A stretch of 64,000 bases of DNA from Symbiodinium natans (lineage: Eukaryota > Sar > Dinophyceae > Suessiales > Symbiodiniaceae), in the NCBI GenBank assembly GCA_905221605.1, contig CAJNDS010000099.1, positions 121,001-185,000 on the forward strand, written 5' to 3'. Both the position numbers and the translations under genes were made by a program. Shown piece by piece: positions 9,179 through 20,534 of this stretch (its first letter is position 1; every line of letters starts with the position of its first letter). The notes under the pieces are model-generated. The model searched no databases and had not been told where the DNA came from. It saw only the letters and a list, made by a program, of their open reading frames with translations.

Positions 9179-9222
9179 ACAGCGCTAAGGCCCAGTCACC
9201 CAGCCAGGAGGTTCCGCCTTCG
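9179..9222 (+). CDS. Short exon-like island
   Basis: A strong acceptor CTGCCTTCCGGCAG|G is followed by an open frame (DSAKAQSPSQEVPPS) and a G|GTTTAAT donor. It is short, so confidence is modest. Confidence 0.35.
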
Positions 9223-10895
9223 TGGGTTTAATAGGGTTTCTGGGGTTTAGAGTGAGGACCCCTAAACCCTAAACTCTAAACTCTAAACCCTAAACCCTAA
9301 ACCCTAAACCCTAAACCCCAAACCCTAAACCCTGTTTTCAGGTTTATCGGGCTTTCAGGGCATTTGGGGGTTCACAGGGTTTGTTGGGTTTATAGGGTTT
9401 AGGCGTTGAGTGGCTTTGGGGGGGGGTAGATTCTTCTGACAGGCGTTGTGCAGCAAGGATCAAAACGGTACCCTGCTTTGGTGTGAAGGGGATTTTAAGG
9501 GAACCCCAACCCTAACAAAGGAAATGAGGGCCTACTCCGGGTTCTAGTAGCCCTAAACCCTAAACCCTAAACCCTAAACCCTAAACCCTAAACCCTAAAA
9601 CCCTAAACCCTAAACCCTAAACCCTAAACCCTAAAAGTTCAGTGTCACTACGTAAGGTTCCTACACAGCTTGAGGGCCACCCTGACAAGATGGGAGAAGA
9701 CAAGTCTTGCGACAAACCTTCCGAACAGTGACCAGTGGCACTGTGAGACTCGCATTTAGGGTTTAGGGTTTAGGGTTTAGGGTTTAGGGTTTAGGGTTTT
9801 GTTTACTGGTGCGTTTAGGGGTGCCCAGGACCGGGAGTTTCGGGCTTGGGGCTTAGGATCTGTCATGCCAAGGCGACAACAGAAACTATGCAGACAAAAG
9901 GGTCAAACCCAAAACCCGACACCCTAAACCCCTAAACCCCCCCAAACCCCTAAACCCAAACCCCTAAACCCTAAACCCCTAAACCACAAAACCTAAACCC
10001 TAAACCCTAATTATCCAGAGAATCCAAGAGAATGCTGAGGGCTTGACTCCTGGAGACCAGCAAGGCAACGACGGTGAAGCTCAGCCAGTGCCTGGGATAG
10101 CATTCTAAGTGTGGAATCTGGGAACCAGGGTTTAGGTTAGGGTTTCCCCATGGCCACTGGCTTTGGAGCAACTGATCGTTTAGGGTTTAGGGTGTAGGGT
10201 TCAGGGGGTGTTCGCAGCATGAGCTACGAAATCCACGGTAAGTCCACATCTAAACCCCCAAACCGTACAAACCCTACATGTGGTTGTCGGTTGGGCCCGT
10301 TGCGCCAACCAAAAAAGACGAAACAACGACAGCATCCTGCAACCAACAAGGTTTAATCTGCTTCAATCCCGAAACCCATTAAACCCTTTAACCCCTAAGC
10401 CCCGTAAACCCTTTAAGCCTCCCTGTAAGCCTCCCTCTATGCCCCTTAAACCAAACCCTACTTTGGAGTAGACCCTGGGAAAAGAAGTACATACTTTTGA
10501 GGTAGAAATAGCTATACTCGGAACAAAGAACCAACACAAAGTACTAAAAAAAATAGAAGTAGGGTACTCCAAAACCAGCATAAAGACACGTTTCCTTAGA
10601 ACCCCTCCCGCCTGCAAAGCCGTGCGCGCTGCACGGGAGTGGAGCTTCTCTTCGACCTGAACGGAAAAATCTAATTTTAGGGTTCCTAAACGCTCAGCCC
10701 TAAACCCTAAACCCTAAAATCCTAAAATCCAAAAACCCCGAAAACAAAGTTCAGGGTTTCAGGCCAGGCTTTAGGGCTTTGAGGATTTAGGGCTTGGGTT
10801 TTATCTTAGGCTTAAAGTTTAGGTTTTAGGTCGTAGTTAGGGTGTCGGGTTTAGGGTTCAGGCTTAGCATGTTCGGGTGGCAAGAACAAGAATAG
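9223..10895. other. Array-rich stretch with weak islands
   Basis: Several CCCTAAA/TTTAGGG arrays occur here. Exon-like islands at 9632-9755 and 10020-10118 are open on both strands. 10230-10249 has a perfect GTAAGT donor after an ATG. 10453-10577 has weak inverted ends (TTTGGAGTA...TACTCCAAAA). None is firm enough to call. Confidence 0.4.
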
Positions 10896-11030
10896 AAGTC
10901 GGACACCTATGCAGCAACGAGGGAACACCAGCAAGAGATCAGCGACACGTTCGCAAAGTGGTGCTTGGCCCGCGTGTACTTTGGGTCGTGGCCCGACCTT
11001 TACCGAACTTGGAACCCCAGCAGAATTCTA
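10896..11030 (+). CDS. Internal exon
   Basis: This 45-codon open frame (KSDTYAATREHQQEISDTFA, later RVYFGSWPDLYRTW) has protein-like composition. The acceptor AGAATAG|A and donor ATTCTA|GTTCTT give whole codons. More exon-like islands follow on the same strand (11178-11288, 11466-11524, 11705-11864), suggesting one plus-strand gene at 10.9-11.9 kb. It is not recognised. Confidence 0.55.
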
Positions 11031-11465
11031 GTTCTTTCTGCTTCTTAGGAATTCTAAGTATAATGCCCAAACATTCAAGAATTTTAATAGACTACCTACA
11101 TGTCAAACAAAGAGAATCCCAAGTCTTCCAAAGCTTAACATCGCTTGTGGCGCTTAGGTCTTCATTCTTTCCCTGAGACTTGGGGACTTCAGTGTGGACC
11201 TGGAGAGCTGCCACACTAACCCTCAACCGCAAGGCCTCGGGAGTTGAACCTTCCCTGAGCTCTCGACCACAGCCATCGCTTGGCAGATGGGTCTCCTGAT
11301 CTCAAAACTCGACCGGCTTTGGCGTGCTAAACCCTAAACCCTAAACCCGAAACCCCAAATCCCCAATCCCCAAACCCTAAACCCTAAACCCTCTACCCCA
11401 AACCCTTCAGGTATAGTTCGGGAATTAAAATTTAGGGCCCACTTGAAAGGAGCTTTCGGGCCCAG

Positions 11466-11524
11466 GTGTGCTCAGCATGTGGGGAATTCCATGCGCTAAG
11501 CGTCCCTGCCGGAGCCGAAGCCCT
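11466..11524 (+). CDS. Short Cys-x2-Cys exon
   Basis: After a TTTCGGGCCCAG|G acceptor the frame reads VCSACGEFHALSVPAGAEA. The donor is unclear. It probably belongs to the same plus-strand gene as 10896-11030. Confidence 0.4.
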
Positions 11525-11704
11525 AAAACCACAAAACCCAAAACCCAAAACCCTAAACCCCAAACCCCAAACCCCTAAAACCCAAAACCCCAAGCCCTAA
11601 ACCCTAACCTTCTTAGGTCTAAATTTCGTAGAAGCTTCTGTAGCTTTCCAGCACTTAGGGTGCAGGGTTTAGGGCTTGTAAGGTTTAGGGATTGTAGAGA
11701 CAGA

Positions 11705-11864
11705 GAGTCTCGGGGCGCCAGGCCTTTCAGAATAACGAAATCCCCCCAAGTGCTGGCGAAGCTTTGTTCATGTCAGCTTTGCTTGAAGGACTTCGAGCGC
11801 CAACCCTATGAAACGAAGTGTAGGCAACTTTATGGGACCATTTTGCCATCCAAGCCCTTTGGCC
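11705..11864 (+). CDS. Exon with Cys-rich motif
   Basis: The plus frame contains LAKLCSCQLCLKDFERQPYE and ILPSKPFG. It ends at a good donor, GGCC|GTAAAA. C-x-C-x2-C is a likely metal site. The exact acceptor is uncertain (ACAG at 11703 or nearby). Confidence 0.5.
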
Positions 11865-11990
11865 GTAAAAATCTGAACCCTGCCCTGAACCCTAAACTCT
11901 AACCCTAAACGCTAAACCCTAAAACCCTAAAACCCTCAACCTTCAAACCCTAAACCCTAAACGCTCAACCCTGAAACCTAAACCCTAAAC

Positions 11991-12261
11991 CTGCAACTGC
12001 AACTGCCGCCAAGTTGCTCAGCCCACAACTCATCATTCCAAGCTGATCCATGGCGCTGTTGGTCGACTTACTTCGGAGAACTTCATGGTCACTTTTCTGG
12101 ACCCCTAGAGTGACACAGGAATTGAAAAAAAGGGTGCCCTTTTTGGTTGAAAGGGGTTTCTTCAGGGAGCCGCCCAACCCCAGGAAGTAAGGGCCTACTC
12201 TGGGTCCTCGGCTGCGGTTGTGCAGTTCTGTACTGAGGTGGCCTCGATCTTCGCTCTTCTC
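11991..12261 (-). CDS. Two exons (12207-12261, 11991-12104) separated by a family D introner
   Basis: Exon 1 (EKSEDRGHLSTELHNRSR) follows GGTTTCCAG|G. Exon 2 (VQKSDHEVLRSKSTNS..., ending NLAAVAVA) ends at CAG|GTTTAGGG, the array itself. The 102-nt intron 12105-12206 starts GA (CGAG|GACCCAGAG), ends CACTCTAG|GGG, and phase agrees (1+2 nt). The intron is an element with inverted ends near GGACCC-AGAGTAGG. No domain is recognised. Confidence 0.7.
12105..12206. mobile_element. Introner family D
   Basis: A 102-bp inverted-repeat element (termini GGACCCAGAGTAGGCCC-like; core GGGTGCCCTTTTTGGTT) coincides exactly with an intron in coding sequence. Partial relatives lie at 9520-9550, 20,915-20,990 and 57,078-57,140. 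Confidence 0.7.
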
Positions 12262-12316
12262 CTGGAAACCCTTAAAGTCGTAACCTAAACCCTACAGAGG
12301 CGCTATTTCACAGCAG

Positions 12317-12767
12317 GATGCGCGGCTGCAGCCAGAACACACATGTCTTGAAGATGACGGCACGGCCGTTGGAACTGCTTACACGACCCTCTCGTTCGCC
12401 TCACGTGAAGGCTCAGGGAGCTTAGCAAGCAGGCGACAAACGAGGTTACCCTTGGCAGAACCCACTGCAGGGGCATTTTTGCCCCTATCGCCTATACTTC
12501 TTCAGGCTTCAAGTCTGCGCGGGCTGAATACCCTAGCCCCAAAAAGGTCAATCTTTTAGGGGTGATAGGATCAGATGTAACCCAAAAGAATAAAGGTCAA
12601 CTACCCAGCCCCTAAGAAGTTTAAGCCATGGACCCGGAAATCCTCAAGCTCCCTCATCTCTCAGGCCGCGTTTTTGTGCCGCTGCCTCGAGCCTCCGCAT
12701 GAGAAGTGCTGGAGGAACCTCAATGCTCAGACTCGCCCTGCACGATGCTAAACCCCTGAACACCTAA
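12317..12767 (+). CDS. Two exons (12317-12444, 12665-12767) ending a plus-strand gene
   Basis: Exon 1: TTTCACAGCAG|G acceptor, frame LQPEHTCLEDDGTAVG... to ASRRQTR, donor ACGAG|GTTACC. Exon 2 follows a strong CCTCATCTCTCAG|G acceptor. In the matching phase it reads PRFCAAASSLRMRSAGG and ends at TAA 12765-12767. Exon 2 is also open in another frame (AAFLCRCLEPPHEK...), which would need a missing exon. The product is not recognised. Confidence 0.55.
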
Positions 12768-13060
12768 ACTTAAACCCTAAACCCCTAAAACCGAGAATCT
12801 AGATGTTTCCAGCCGTACAAGCCCTGAAGTGGTTTCGGGTACTTAGGGGGTTTAGGGTTTAGGGTTCGGGGTTTTGGGTTTGGGGTTTAGGTCGATTAGG
12901 GCCTGCCGGGTACCCTGCAAAGCTCTAACGCCCAGTGCGATGTCGGCTGGTCCGGGTCGGCAGCACAGGGCTAGGGTGGTGCCGGCTGCTGGCAGCGCGA
13001 CGTAGCAATAGGTGTAGGGTTTAGGGTTTAGGGTTTAGGGTTTAGAGCCGAGGTTCCTAC

Positions 13061-13121
13061 AACTCAGCTTCCCAAGGGAACTGGGCTTCTGCTTTCGAAG
13101 CCAGGAGTGATCTTCACTCAG
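13061..13121 (-). CDS. Exon-like island
   Basis: Frame LSEDHSWLRKQKPSSLGKLS with acceptor CTGCTCCTCCAAGAAG|C and donor TGAGTT|GTAGGA. The plus strand is partly open as well. Confidence 0.45.
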
Positions 13122-13594
13122 CTTCTTGGAGGAGCAGTTGAGGGTTGAGGGTTTGGATGGCGGGAGTGGGCCCCCCCTGCTTTCCCACCTGGGAAGTCCT
13201 GCAGTACAACGCGCATTCCGGTGTAGGTCAAACCTCAAAGAACGTGGCTTGCTTTGTACGGGAACCATCCTGATTCAAGCGAGAAGTCGAATGCAGGGTT
13301 CAGGGTTTTATCGAGCCTGGTGCGTTCAAGAGGTAGGTGCACAAAGAAGGTGCTTTATGGCTGGGACCATATCAGGTATGCGACAGGCCAGCGACCAACA
13401 AACGCGCTAGCCCCCCAGCAAGTACGATGCAGGCTACAAAAAGGAAGGAAGTAAATAATTGAGGGCTAGGGGCAGTTCACGCTGAGGACATGCGACGAGC
13501 GCAGACAGTTCCCGCAGCTCGCATGACCGAGAGCGATGCTTCCCGCAGGTCTTCGACACAGGGGGTCAACATGTGTCAATTTGTACATGCTTAC

Positions 13595-13651
13595 CTGCGT
13601 GCTGGGAAACAAGGGTGCAGGTCTTCCACCTCCAAGAACCTCGACACTTGC
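13595..13651 (-). CDS. Exon-like island with GTAAGC donor
   Basis: QVSRFLEVEDLHPCFPAR lies between AACACAG|G and CGCAG|GTAAGC, the best donor in this part. A further minus island (PAGSIALGHASCGNC...) lies at 13,480-13,560. Confidence 0.45.
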
Positions 13652-14524
13652 CTGTGTTCATTCTTCACCCTCAACCCTAAACCCTAAACCAAACCCTAAA
13701 CCCTAAACCCTAAACCCTAAACCCGACTAACTTAGCGGTGGCGGGTCCGCGAACAACTTGAAACCCAGCACCCCAAACAGGCAAGCATGGCAAAAGCTCA
13801 GCTCCACATGGCTCAAAGGATCTCATGGGGGTCTCGGTTGGTCCTTAGAGCCCTCAGTAATATAGGGTTGAGGGTTTAGGGTTTAGGGTTGAGGGGTTAG
13901 GGTTGAGGGTTTAGGAGCCTTGAACCCAGTAAGGGAAAATATGAACATGTCCCAAGGGCCTTAAACCCTAAACTCGAAACCCTGCACCACAAACCCTAAA
14001 CGCAAAACCCTGAACTACCCCAAACCCCAAACCCTAAACCCTTAACCCAGGGTTGGATCCGGAGGCCTTTTTTTCGCGGAGCTGGGCTCTGCCCGTGCAA
14101 AACGCTCATGGAGCCCCTTGTCAGCTCCACTGAGCATGCCGGTCGCATAGGCTTAGGAGGGTTTCAGGGTTTTTGGGTTTTTGGGTGGGTTTTAGGGTTT
14201 TAGGGTTTTAGGGTTTTAGGGTTTTGGGGCAAGTATTAAACAGGCGACGAGAGCCCCACCCTAGCCATACTCATTCAATTAGAAGGGCAACTAACTCAGC
14301 GTAACGGGTAGAGGACGGATGAGCTTGCGTTTGTTTGGCACTTGCAGTGCGACTGGGAGCGGTTTTTTGCCGATCTACATTCCACACGCGCAGTCACAGT
14401 CCGTGTCAGAGATCGGGTTTAGGGCTTGGGGGATATAGAAGGCACCAAGGCACTTGATATAGAGCCTCCATTCTTGGGCTTGGGAACAGGCTTGGATGTA
14501 GTGTTTTGACTCCGGTTTACTTAC

Positions 14525-14781
14525 CCGAGAAGGGCAATGCATACGATCTGCAGCCTCAAGGCGTCCCACCCATGTGCTCGGCACTTAATGTACACGCGAA
14601 TCAGGTTTTGCATTTGTAGCAAAAGCGCGCATCTGCAGCATAACTGATATCGTGACCTGCCCAACCGAAGAAAAATCGCAGCACAGGCACCTGCACTGCT
14701 CCAGCTTGCGGCTGGTCTTGTTGGTAGCACTCGGACATACAAAGTGCTCGCATGTTGACCTGCAAGTTTATATATACATCC

Positions 14782-14817
<36 letters not shown>

Positions 14818-14972
14818 CGAATCGCACTATTCCACTATGTATACTCTCTCATGTAGAATTCTATTCTTTTGCCTTACATTACTAAGCATTTTTGCTTCGG
14901 TTGCTTTGCGGAGTTGCAGCGATCACGTCCCTCTCTGGCGTTGTGCCACCGTTGTGCGTGGGTCTGGAAGGC
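14525..14972 (-). CDS. Three exon-like islands (14883-14972, 14657-14759, 14525-14583)
   Basis: 14883-14972: acceptor TTCATCCCTAG|G, reads PSRPTHNGGTTPERDV. 14657-14759: acceptor AAACTTGCAG|G, donor GGCAG|GTCACG, Cys-rich in one frame (LEQCRCLCCDF). 14525-14583: RAHGWDALRLQIVCIALLG followed by a strong GG|GTAAGT donor. Linking exons 1 and 2 in the Cys-rich phase creates a TAG, so the frames or donors are not settled. A (TA)n tract lies at 14,785-14,812. Confidence 0.4.
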
Positions 14973-15423
14973 CTAGGGATGAAATGTAGACCGGTTTAGG
15001 GTTTAGGGTTTAGGGTTTAGGATGACATGGAGACCCTCAAACTTCCTAAACCCAACAAGTGCGGCTTGGGAGATACACTGCATCACGAAAGTACATCCCC
15101 TCTTATGGGTATATGGGTTTAGGGTTTAGGGTTTAGGGTAAGTCCCTAAACCCTAAACCTTCAATCCGTAAACTCCAGACCCTGAACCCTAAATCGCGAA
15201 CAAACCCTGAACCCCAAACTCCACAAAACCCTAAACCTCATACAAACCCTAAACGCCCCAAACTCCACAAAACCCTAAACCCTAAACCTCATACAAACCC
15301 TAAACACCCCAAACTCCACAACTCCAACCAGCTCTCGGCTATTGGGGTTTAGGGAGGGGCAGATACCCGAAACCCTATAAACCTTAGGCCCTACTTGACG
15401 GGCGTTGGGGCTCCCTTGGGCCT

Positions 15424-15480
15424 TCAACGGCCGCGAGCAATGGGAAGCAACTTCTCACGGATGAAGGCCTCCACCAAGGC
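15424..15480 (-). CDS. C-terminal exon
   Basis: A very strong acceptor AACCCCCCCAG|G is followed by ALVEAFIREKLLPIARGR and TGA. A GT donor one codon before the stop (GGCC|GTTGAA) could extend the protein instead. Confidence 0.55.
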   Translation of the reverse strand, partial: ALVEAFIREKLLPIARGR

Positions 15481-16085
15481 CTGGGGGGGTTTCGCGAATT
15501 AGGGTCTCTAAGGCCTTTAGGGCCTTCAGGGCCTCTAGGGCCTTTAGGGCTTGGGGCCTTTGGGGTTTAGGGTTTAGAGTTTAGGGTCTTTAGGGGTTTA
15601 GGGTTTAGAGTTTAGGGTCTTTTTGGGCCTTTGGGGTTTGGACGGCCTTTCGTGGTTTCTTAGGGCTTGCGGTGTTTCCACGGCTTTTTTAAGTTTACGG
15701 GATTTCTGCGGCTTTCAGGGTGTTTCTGTTGTGCTTGTCACTAGGCTTATAGGGCTTGCAGGGTTTTTGGTGTTCCTAGATAAGGTTTGCAGGGTTTGGG
15801 GGTTGCTACCAGTAAGGGTTTGGAGGGGCTATAGGGCTAATGTGCCGAGCGACTCGGCTTTCCTGCGCACATACCTCGCTTCAGAATACAGACCACCCCC
15901 CCCCCCTCCGCCCTTAGTTGAAGGGCGTTGAAGCTAAACCCTAACCCTACACCCTACACCCTACACCCTGCACCCTACACCCTACACCCTACACCCTACA
16001 CCCTACACCCTAAACCCTAAACCCTAAACCCTAAACCCTAAACCCTAAACCCTAAACCCTAAACCCTAAACCCTAAACCCTAAAC

Positions 16086-16215
16086 CCAAATTCTGAAGCC
16101 GTAGATCCAAGCTGGGTTTCCTCAGCAACCAAGCCCAGGGCCGCCAGGTTGTGTGCTTGGCCGCCGCGGAGGAAAACGACCGCACCAACCTGGGCATTGC
16201 TGAGGTTCAAGGGCT
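16086..16215 (-). CDS. Internal exon, 43 codons
   Basis: The frame reads PLNLSNAQVGAVVFLRGGQA... to GSTASEF. The acceptor CTCCCCTCAAAG|A has a good pyrimidine tract and the donor TTTGG|GTTTAGGG is the telomere array. The island is bounded by 18 CCCTAAA units on the left and 15 TTTAGGG units on the right of the + strand. The product is not recognised, but the coding character is strong. Confidence 0.7.
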
Positions 16216-16439
16216 CTTTGAGGGGAGGGTTTAGGGTTTAGGGTTTAGGGTTTAGGGTTTAGGGTTTAGGGTTTAGGGTTTAGGGTTTAGGGTTTAGGGT
16301 TTAGGGTTTAGGGTTTAGTATTTAGAAGGGAAGCTCGCTGGTGCTAAAAGCACCCGGGCCGCTCGCTTGCGTTAGCATGTAGTCCCACCCCAACCACCCA
16401 AACTATTCCCATTTACCTGTCAGTGACTCGTAGGCTTCT

Positions 16440-16960
16440 TGGAGCTTTCACGGAGTAAAATGGAAGGTGCCCAAAACCATCAATTGCAATACCAAAAACC
16501 CACATTTTCGGGCTTGAAAGGGCAGCAAAAACGGTCGGGGGTAGCAGGGGCCTCGGCCGGCCCCTGCTTTTTGCAATACGAAAAAACCCACATTTTCTTA
16601 CCCTGTCAGCTCAGGCCCCAGGAGGCCTCTCTGGGAGGCCGGAACCCTAGCCTGGCGGGTTGGGAGGCCTCATAAATCCAAAACTGCGCCCAACGTCAGG
16701 GTCCTAGAAGGTCCCAGGAGGGTCCCAGACGGTCCCAGGGCGTCCCAAGGGGGGTCCCAAGGGGGTCCCAGCGGGTCCCAGAAGGGTCCCAAAAAGCTCA
16801 CAAACAAAACTCTATCAGGCCCCCCAAAGTCCAGGGAGGTCCCAAGGGAGTCCCAAACAATCCCAAAAGGGGTCCCAAGCGGCCCAGAAGAGTCCCAAGG
16901 CCCAAAACAGCCATCGGGGGCACCCCCGGAGGGGGGACCCCCCGGACCCCCCCACAAACA
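16440..16960. repeat. Non-telomeric repeat region with GGTCCCA units
   Basis: A duplicated 25-bp TTGCAATAC-AAAAACCCAC segment flanks an inverted AGGGGCCTCGGCCGGCCCCT palindrome (16,545-16,566). It is followed by some 20 degenerate GGTCCCAAG units (16,698-16,900). No exon is seen. This is the longest stretch right of 4 kb without a TTTAGGG unit apart from the genes. Confidence 0.7.
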
Positions 16961-17079
16961 CTAAAAGACATCAATGGTGGTAGGTTTGGGGTCCTTTTTA
17001 TGTTAGGGCTGACGCCCTAGGTCTGAGGCGTAGCCAGTCACTGCCGTCTCGTCTACCGGGAGGCTTTACCCTCCCTCAC

Positions 17080-17151
17080 CGTTCTGTGGAGACGCTCGGT
17101 CGGGGACCTCGGTCGAAGCCTCGAGCGCCCATGCATATGGACAGCGGCGCT
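17080..17151 (-). CDS. Exon-like island with GTGAGG donor
   Basis: Frame APLSICMGARGFDRGPRPSV; donor GAACG|GTGAGG; acceptor ACTGCCGAG|A borders a TTTAGGG array. Confidence 0.4.
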
Positions 17152-17231
17152 CTCGGCAGTTTAGGGTTTAGGGTTTAGGGTTTAGGGTTTAGGGTTTAGG
17201 GTTTAGGGTTTAGGGTTTAGGGTAATTAAGC

Positions 17232-17289
17232 CCTTCAAGCAGCAGTCTAAGCGAGCGGCGGCATGCTGAAACTCCACGAAGCTCATCTC
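17232..17289 (-). CDS. Exon with MSFxEFQ motif
   Basis: EMSFVEFQHAAARLDCCLK follows ATGGCAG|G and is best ended with a GC donor (AAGG|GCTTAA). The MSFxEFQxAxA pattern recurs in the exon at 19498-19576, suggesting an internal repeat or paralogous exons. Confidence 0.5.
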
Positions 17290-17452
17290 CTGCCATGGCG
17301 ATCAGGAATGCCCCGCCCCAAATCCCCCAAAACCCCCATTGGGGTTTAGGGTTTAGGGTTTCGGGTTTAGAGTTAGGGTTTATAGGGTTTATAGGGTCTA
17401 GTGTTTAGGGCTTCGGGCTTGGGGTTGAAGCCCCAAGCCCGAACCCCAACAC

Positions 17453-17530
17453 CCCGACGTGGATTTGGGCAACATCAGACGTGAGCCGAGGCGCTTTGTG
17501 TGCGGGATTTTCTGAGGGGGTTCCGGAAAG
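17453..17530 (-). CDS. Internal exon
   Basis: LSGTPSENPAHKAPRLTSDV lies between GTGTCTGTCGAAG|C and GTCGGG|GTGTTGG. Confidence 0.5.
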
Positions 17531-17849
17531 CTTCGACAGACACGTGGAGCAAGCAAAGCCTAAACTCCAAACTTCGCATCCTTTTTGGGAAGCCCAAGCT
17601 CTACACTCCAACCCGTAAACCCTTAGCTCCAAACCCTAAACTCTAAACCCTGAAGTCCGTACCCTCCAAACTTGCGGGTCCTGAAAAGAAAGTTCATACC
17701 GCGGGAACTTTAGGGAAGCTTAGGGTGGGGGAAAATAGGGAACCTTGGGTTACAAACCCCCCTTGAATTCCGCCTCCCCTAGGAACCCTAAAGCAAACCC
17801 TCAAAAACTCAATAGTCCAAAACCCCAAACCCTTTTGCAGAAGAGAGGC

Positions 17850-17942
17850 TTGGTAGCACAGTAGCCACATTAGAAGGGTCCGCCTTCTGTTGGTTGGCTA
17901 CTTTATCAGGGAACCTTGAACCCCCAAAAAAGCAAAAGGCTA
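17850..17942. mobile_element. Introner family C, degraded copy
   Basis: CTTGGTAGCACAGTAGCCAC and GGTTGGCTACTTTATCAGGGA match the left and central parts of the family. The right terminus is lost. Confidence 0.6.
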
Positions 17943-18074
17943 ACCCTAAAGCCTAAACCCTAACCCCTCAACCCCAAACCCTAGACCCCAAACCCCCAAA
18001 CCCCAAACCCCAAACCCCTAACCCCTAAGCCCTAAACCCTAAACCCTAAACCCCAAAAAGGCACAAACGGGCAC

Positions 18075-18181
18075 CCCACAGGGCCACCAAGGAGGAGCCC
18101 CAGCCCCCGGCCTGGAAGCGGGTCTTAAACATTTCGTCCGCCTGGGTCATCATGGCCATGCGGAAGGCCAGGCCGATTCGC
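18075..18181 (-). CDS. Internal exon
   Basis: RIGLAFRMAMMTQADEMFKT and onward (35 codons), acceptor AAAGAG|G, donor TGGG|GTGCCC. An amphipathic, Met-rich start; not recognised. Confidence 0.6.
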
Positions 18182-18460
18182 CTCTTTCTTTTGGGGTTTA
18201 GGGTTCAGGGTATAGGGTTTAGGGTGTTTAGGGTTTTGGGTTTTGGGGTATAGGGATTTAGGGACTTTGGGTCTAGGGTTTAGGCCGATTCTCCGCTCTT
18301 GTTCATGGTTTAGGGTGTAGGGATTTAGGGTGTTTAGGGTTTTGGGTTTAGTGTTTAGGCCGATTTTCCTGTTTTTTATCATCTTTTTTGGTTTGGGGGG
18401 GGGGGGGTTAGGGTGTTGAATTATTCTCCTCTTTTTGTTTTATGAAGAGGAGAGTTTTAT

Positions 18461-18760
<300 letters not shown>

Positions 18761-19031
18761 TGTTCTGGGTTTTTGTTCTTCTTGTCATTGTTCTTCCTGT
18801 TTTTGTTCTTCTTGTTCTTGTTCTTCTTGTTATTGTTCTTCTTGTTCGTGTTATCACCCAAACCCCTAAAACCCAAAAACCCTAAAACCCTAAAACCCTA
18901 AAACCCTAAACCCCCAAAACCCCAAAACCCTAAAGCCCTAAAGCCCTAAAACCCTAAAACCCTAAAACCCTAAAACCCTAAAACCCTAAAACCCTAAAAC
19001 CCCAAAACCCTAAAACCCTAAACCCTACAAC

Positions 19032-19110
19032 CCGACCCCGTCCTCTGCGTAAACTCCGCTGTCAGTGAGTGCGAGGACTCCAGGAGTTCCTTCGACTTGG
19101 GGCTACGGGC
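19032..19110 (-). CDS. Internal exon
   Basis: ARSPKSKELLESSHSLTAEF and onward, strong acceptor CCCAAACCCCAG|G, donor TCGG|GTTGTAGGG. Ser/Glu-rich helix; not recognised. Confidence 0.6.
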
Positions 19111-19334
19111 CTGGGGTTTGGGGGTTTAGGGTTTAGGGTTTAGGGTTTAGGGTTTAGGGTTTAGGGTTTAGGGTTTAGGGTTTAGGGTTTAGGGTTTAGG
19201 GGTTTAGGGTTTAAGGATTGAGGGGTTTCGGGATTTAAAGGGATTTAGGGATTGAGGGGTCTGGGGACTTAAGAGGATTCAGGGATTTAGGGCTCCGGGG
19301 TGCATTGTTGAGGGGTGCAGGGTTGAGGGGTTTT

Positions 19335-19447
19335 GTGTTTAGGGAGACTGAAAATGCTCCTTAATTCAGGAATATTCCTTAAACCATGAGCAACCCGGTT
19401 ATGTAAATTTAAGGAATGTTCCTGAATTGCGGGGTATTGGAGTCCCT
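19335..19447. mobile_element. MITE family E
   Basis: Inverted arms AATTCAGGAATATTCCTTAAA and its complement (TTTAAGGAATGTTCCTGAATT) enclose a 30-bp loop; the outer ends are imperfect. It is single-copy in this window. Confidence 0.6.
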
Positions 19448-19497
19448 GGGTTCAGGGCCCCTTTCTCACCCTAAACCCTAAGCCCTAAACCCTAAAC

Positions 19498-19576
19498 CAT
19501 GAAGCACCGGTTCTAGTAAGCAGCCCGAATGGTCTGCCGTGGCATCCTGGAACTCGCCGAAGGACATGAACTTTGC
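19498..19576 (-). CDS. Exon with MSFxEFQ motif
   Basis: AKFMSFGEFQDATADHSGCL and onward, very good acceptor TTCGCATCTCCCAG|G, donor CATG|GTTTAGGG supplied by the array. It resembles the exon at 17232-17289. Confidence 0.65.
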
Positions 19577-19730
19577 CTGGGAGATGCGAAAAAGGTTGGG
19601 GTTTGCTTTGGGGTTTCGGGTTTCGGGTTTAGGGTGTAGGGTCTAACATTCCCCTCTACCCCCCCTCATCACTCTACAAAACCCCAAGGCCCTTGACAAC
19701 CCTAACGCTAAGCCCTCAATCGACCTGCAG

Positions 19731-19792
19731 CTGAAATGAATGTGACGCCTGGCCAGGAGAATCAACTCTGCGACCCCCCGAGCGTCCCTTGA
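19731..19792 (+). CDS. C-terminal exon
   Basis: EMNVTPGQENQLCDPPSVP then TGA, after CGACCTGCAG|C. Confidence 0.45.
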
Positions 19793-19892
19793 TCGGAAAC
19801 TGTGAGATCCTGGAGGGTGCCCCCTGACCCCCTAGACCCCTAAAACCTAAGCCCGACAGCCCTCCCTAAACCCTAAACCCCAAATCCCAAAC

Positions 19893-19970
19893 CCTAAGCC
19901 GAAAGAGCCGGGTCGCAACACCAGGAAGCGAGACACGACCGCTGAATCGGCGGTAAACCTCCTGGATCTT
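19893..19970 (-). CDS. Internal exon
   Basis: KIQEVYRRFSGRVSLPGVAT and onward, acceptor CCACAATGCCTAG|A, donor TAGG|GTTTGGG. Confidence 0.6.
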
Positions 19971-20534
19971 CTAGGCATTGTGGGAACTTGGGTGGTATTG
20001 AGGGTTTGGGTCCGAAACCCTAAACCCTAAACCCTAAACCCTAAACCCTAAACCCGAAAACCCGAAACCCGAAACCCTAACCCTGAACCCTGAACCCTAA
20101 CCCTGAACCCTAAACCCTGAACCCAAACCCTGAACCAGAAACCCTGGGCGCTTAGGGTGGAGGCGCAAGAACCAGCAAGAGTCCCCAGGGTTACCACGGT
20201 GCCCATGCATGTATATAGGAATACGTGGGCCTTATTCAGAGGTACCTATACAGTAGCCTTAGGGTCCAGTCATTACATACTACATCGGTACAACGACCCC
20301 TCATGATTGGGGAATTCGGTACCGTGTATGATCCCTTAGAGGGGTACTTTGAGGATGCTGGGCGCATGTGCCTACTTCCCAAACAAAACGCTACACAGTT
20401 GCAGGAAACCCAGAAACCCTACCCTAACCCCTCACCCCCACCCAGCAAGGGACCGAATTTCAGCCCCAAACCCTACACCCTAAACCCTAAACCCTGCACC
20501 GTAAACCCTAAGCCCTAGACCCTAAACCCGAAAC

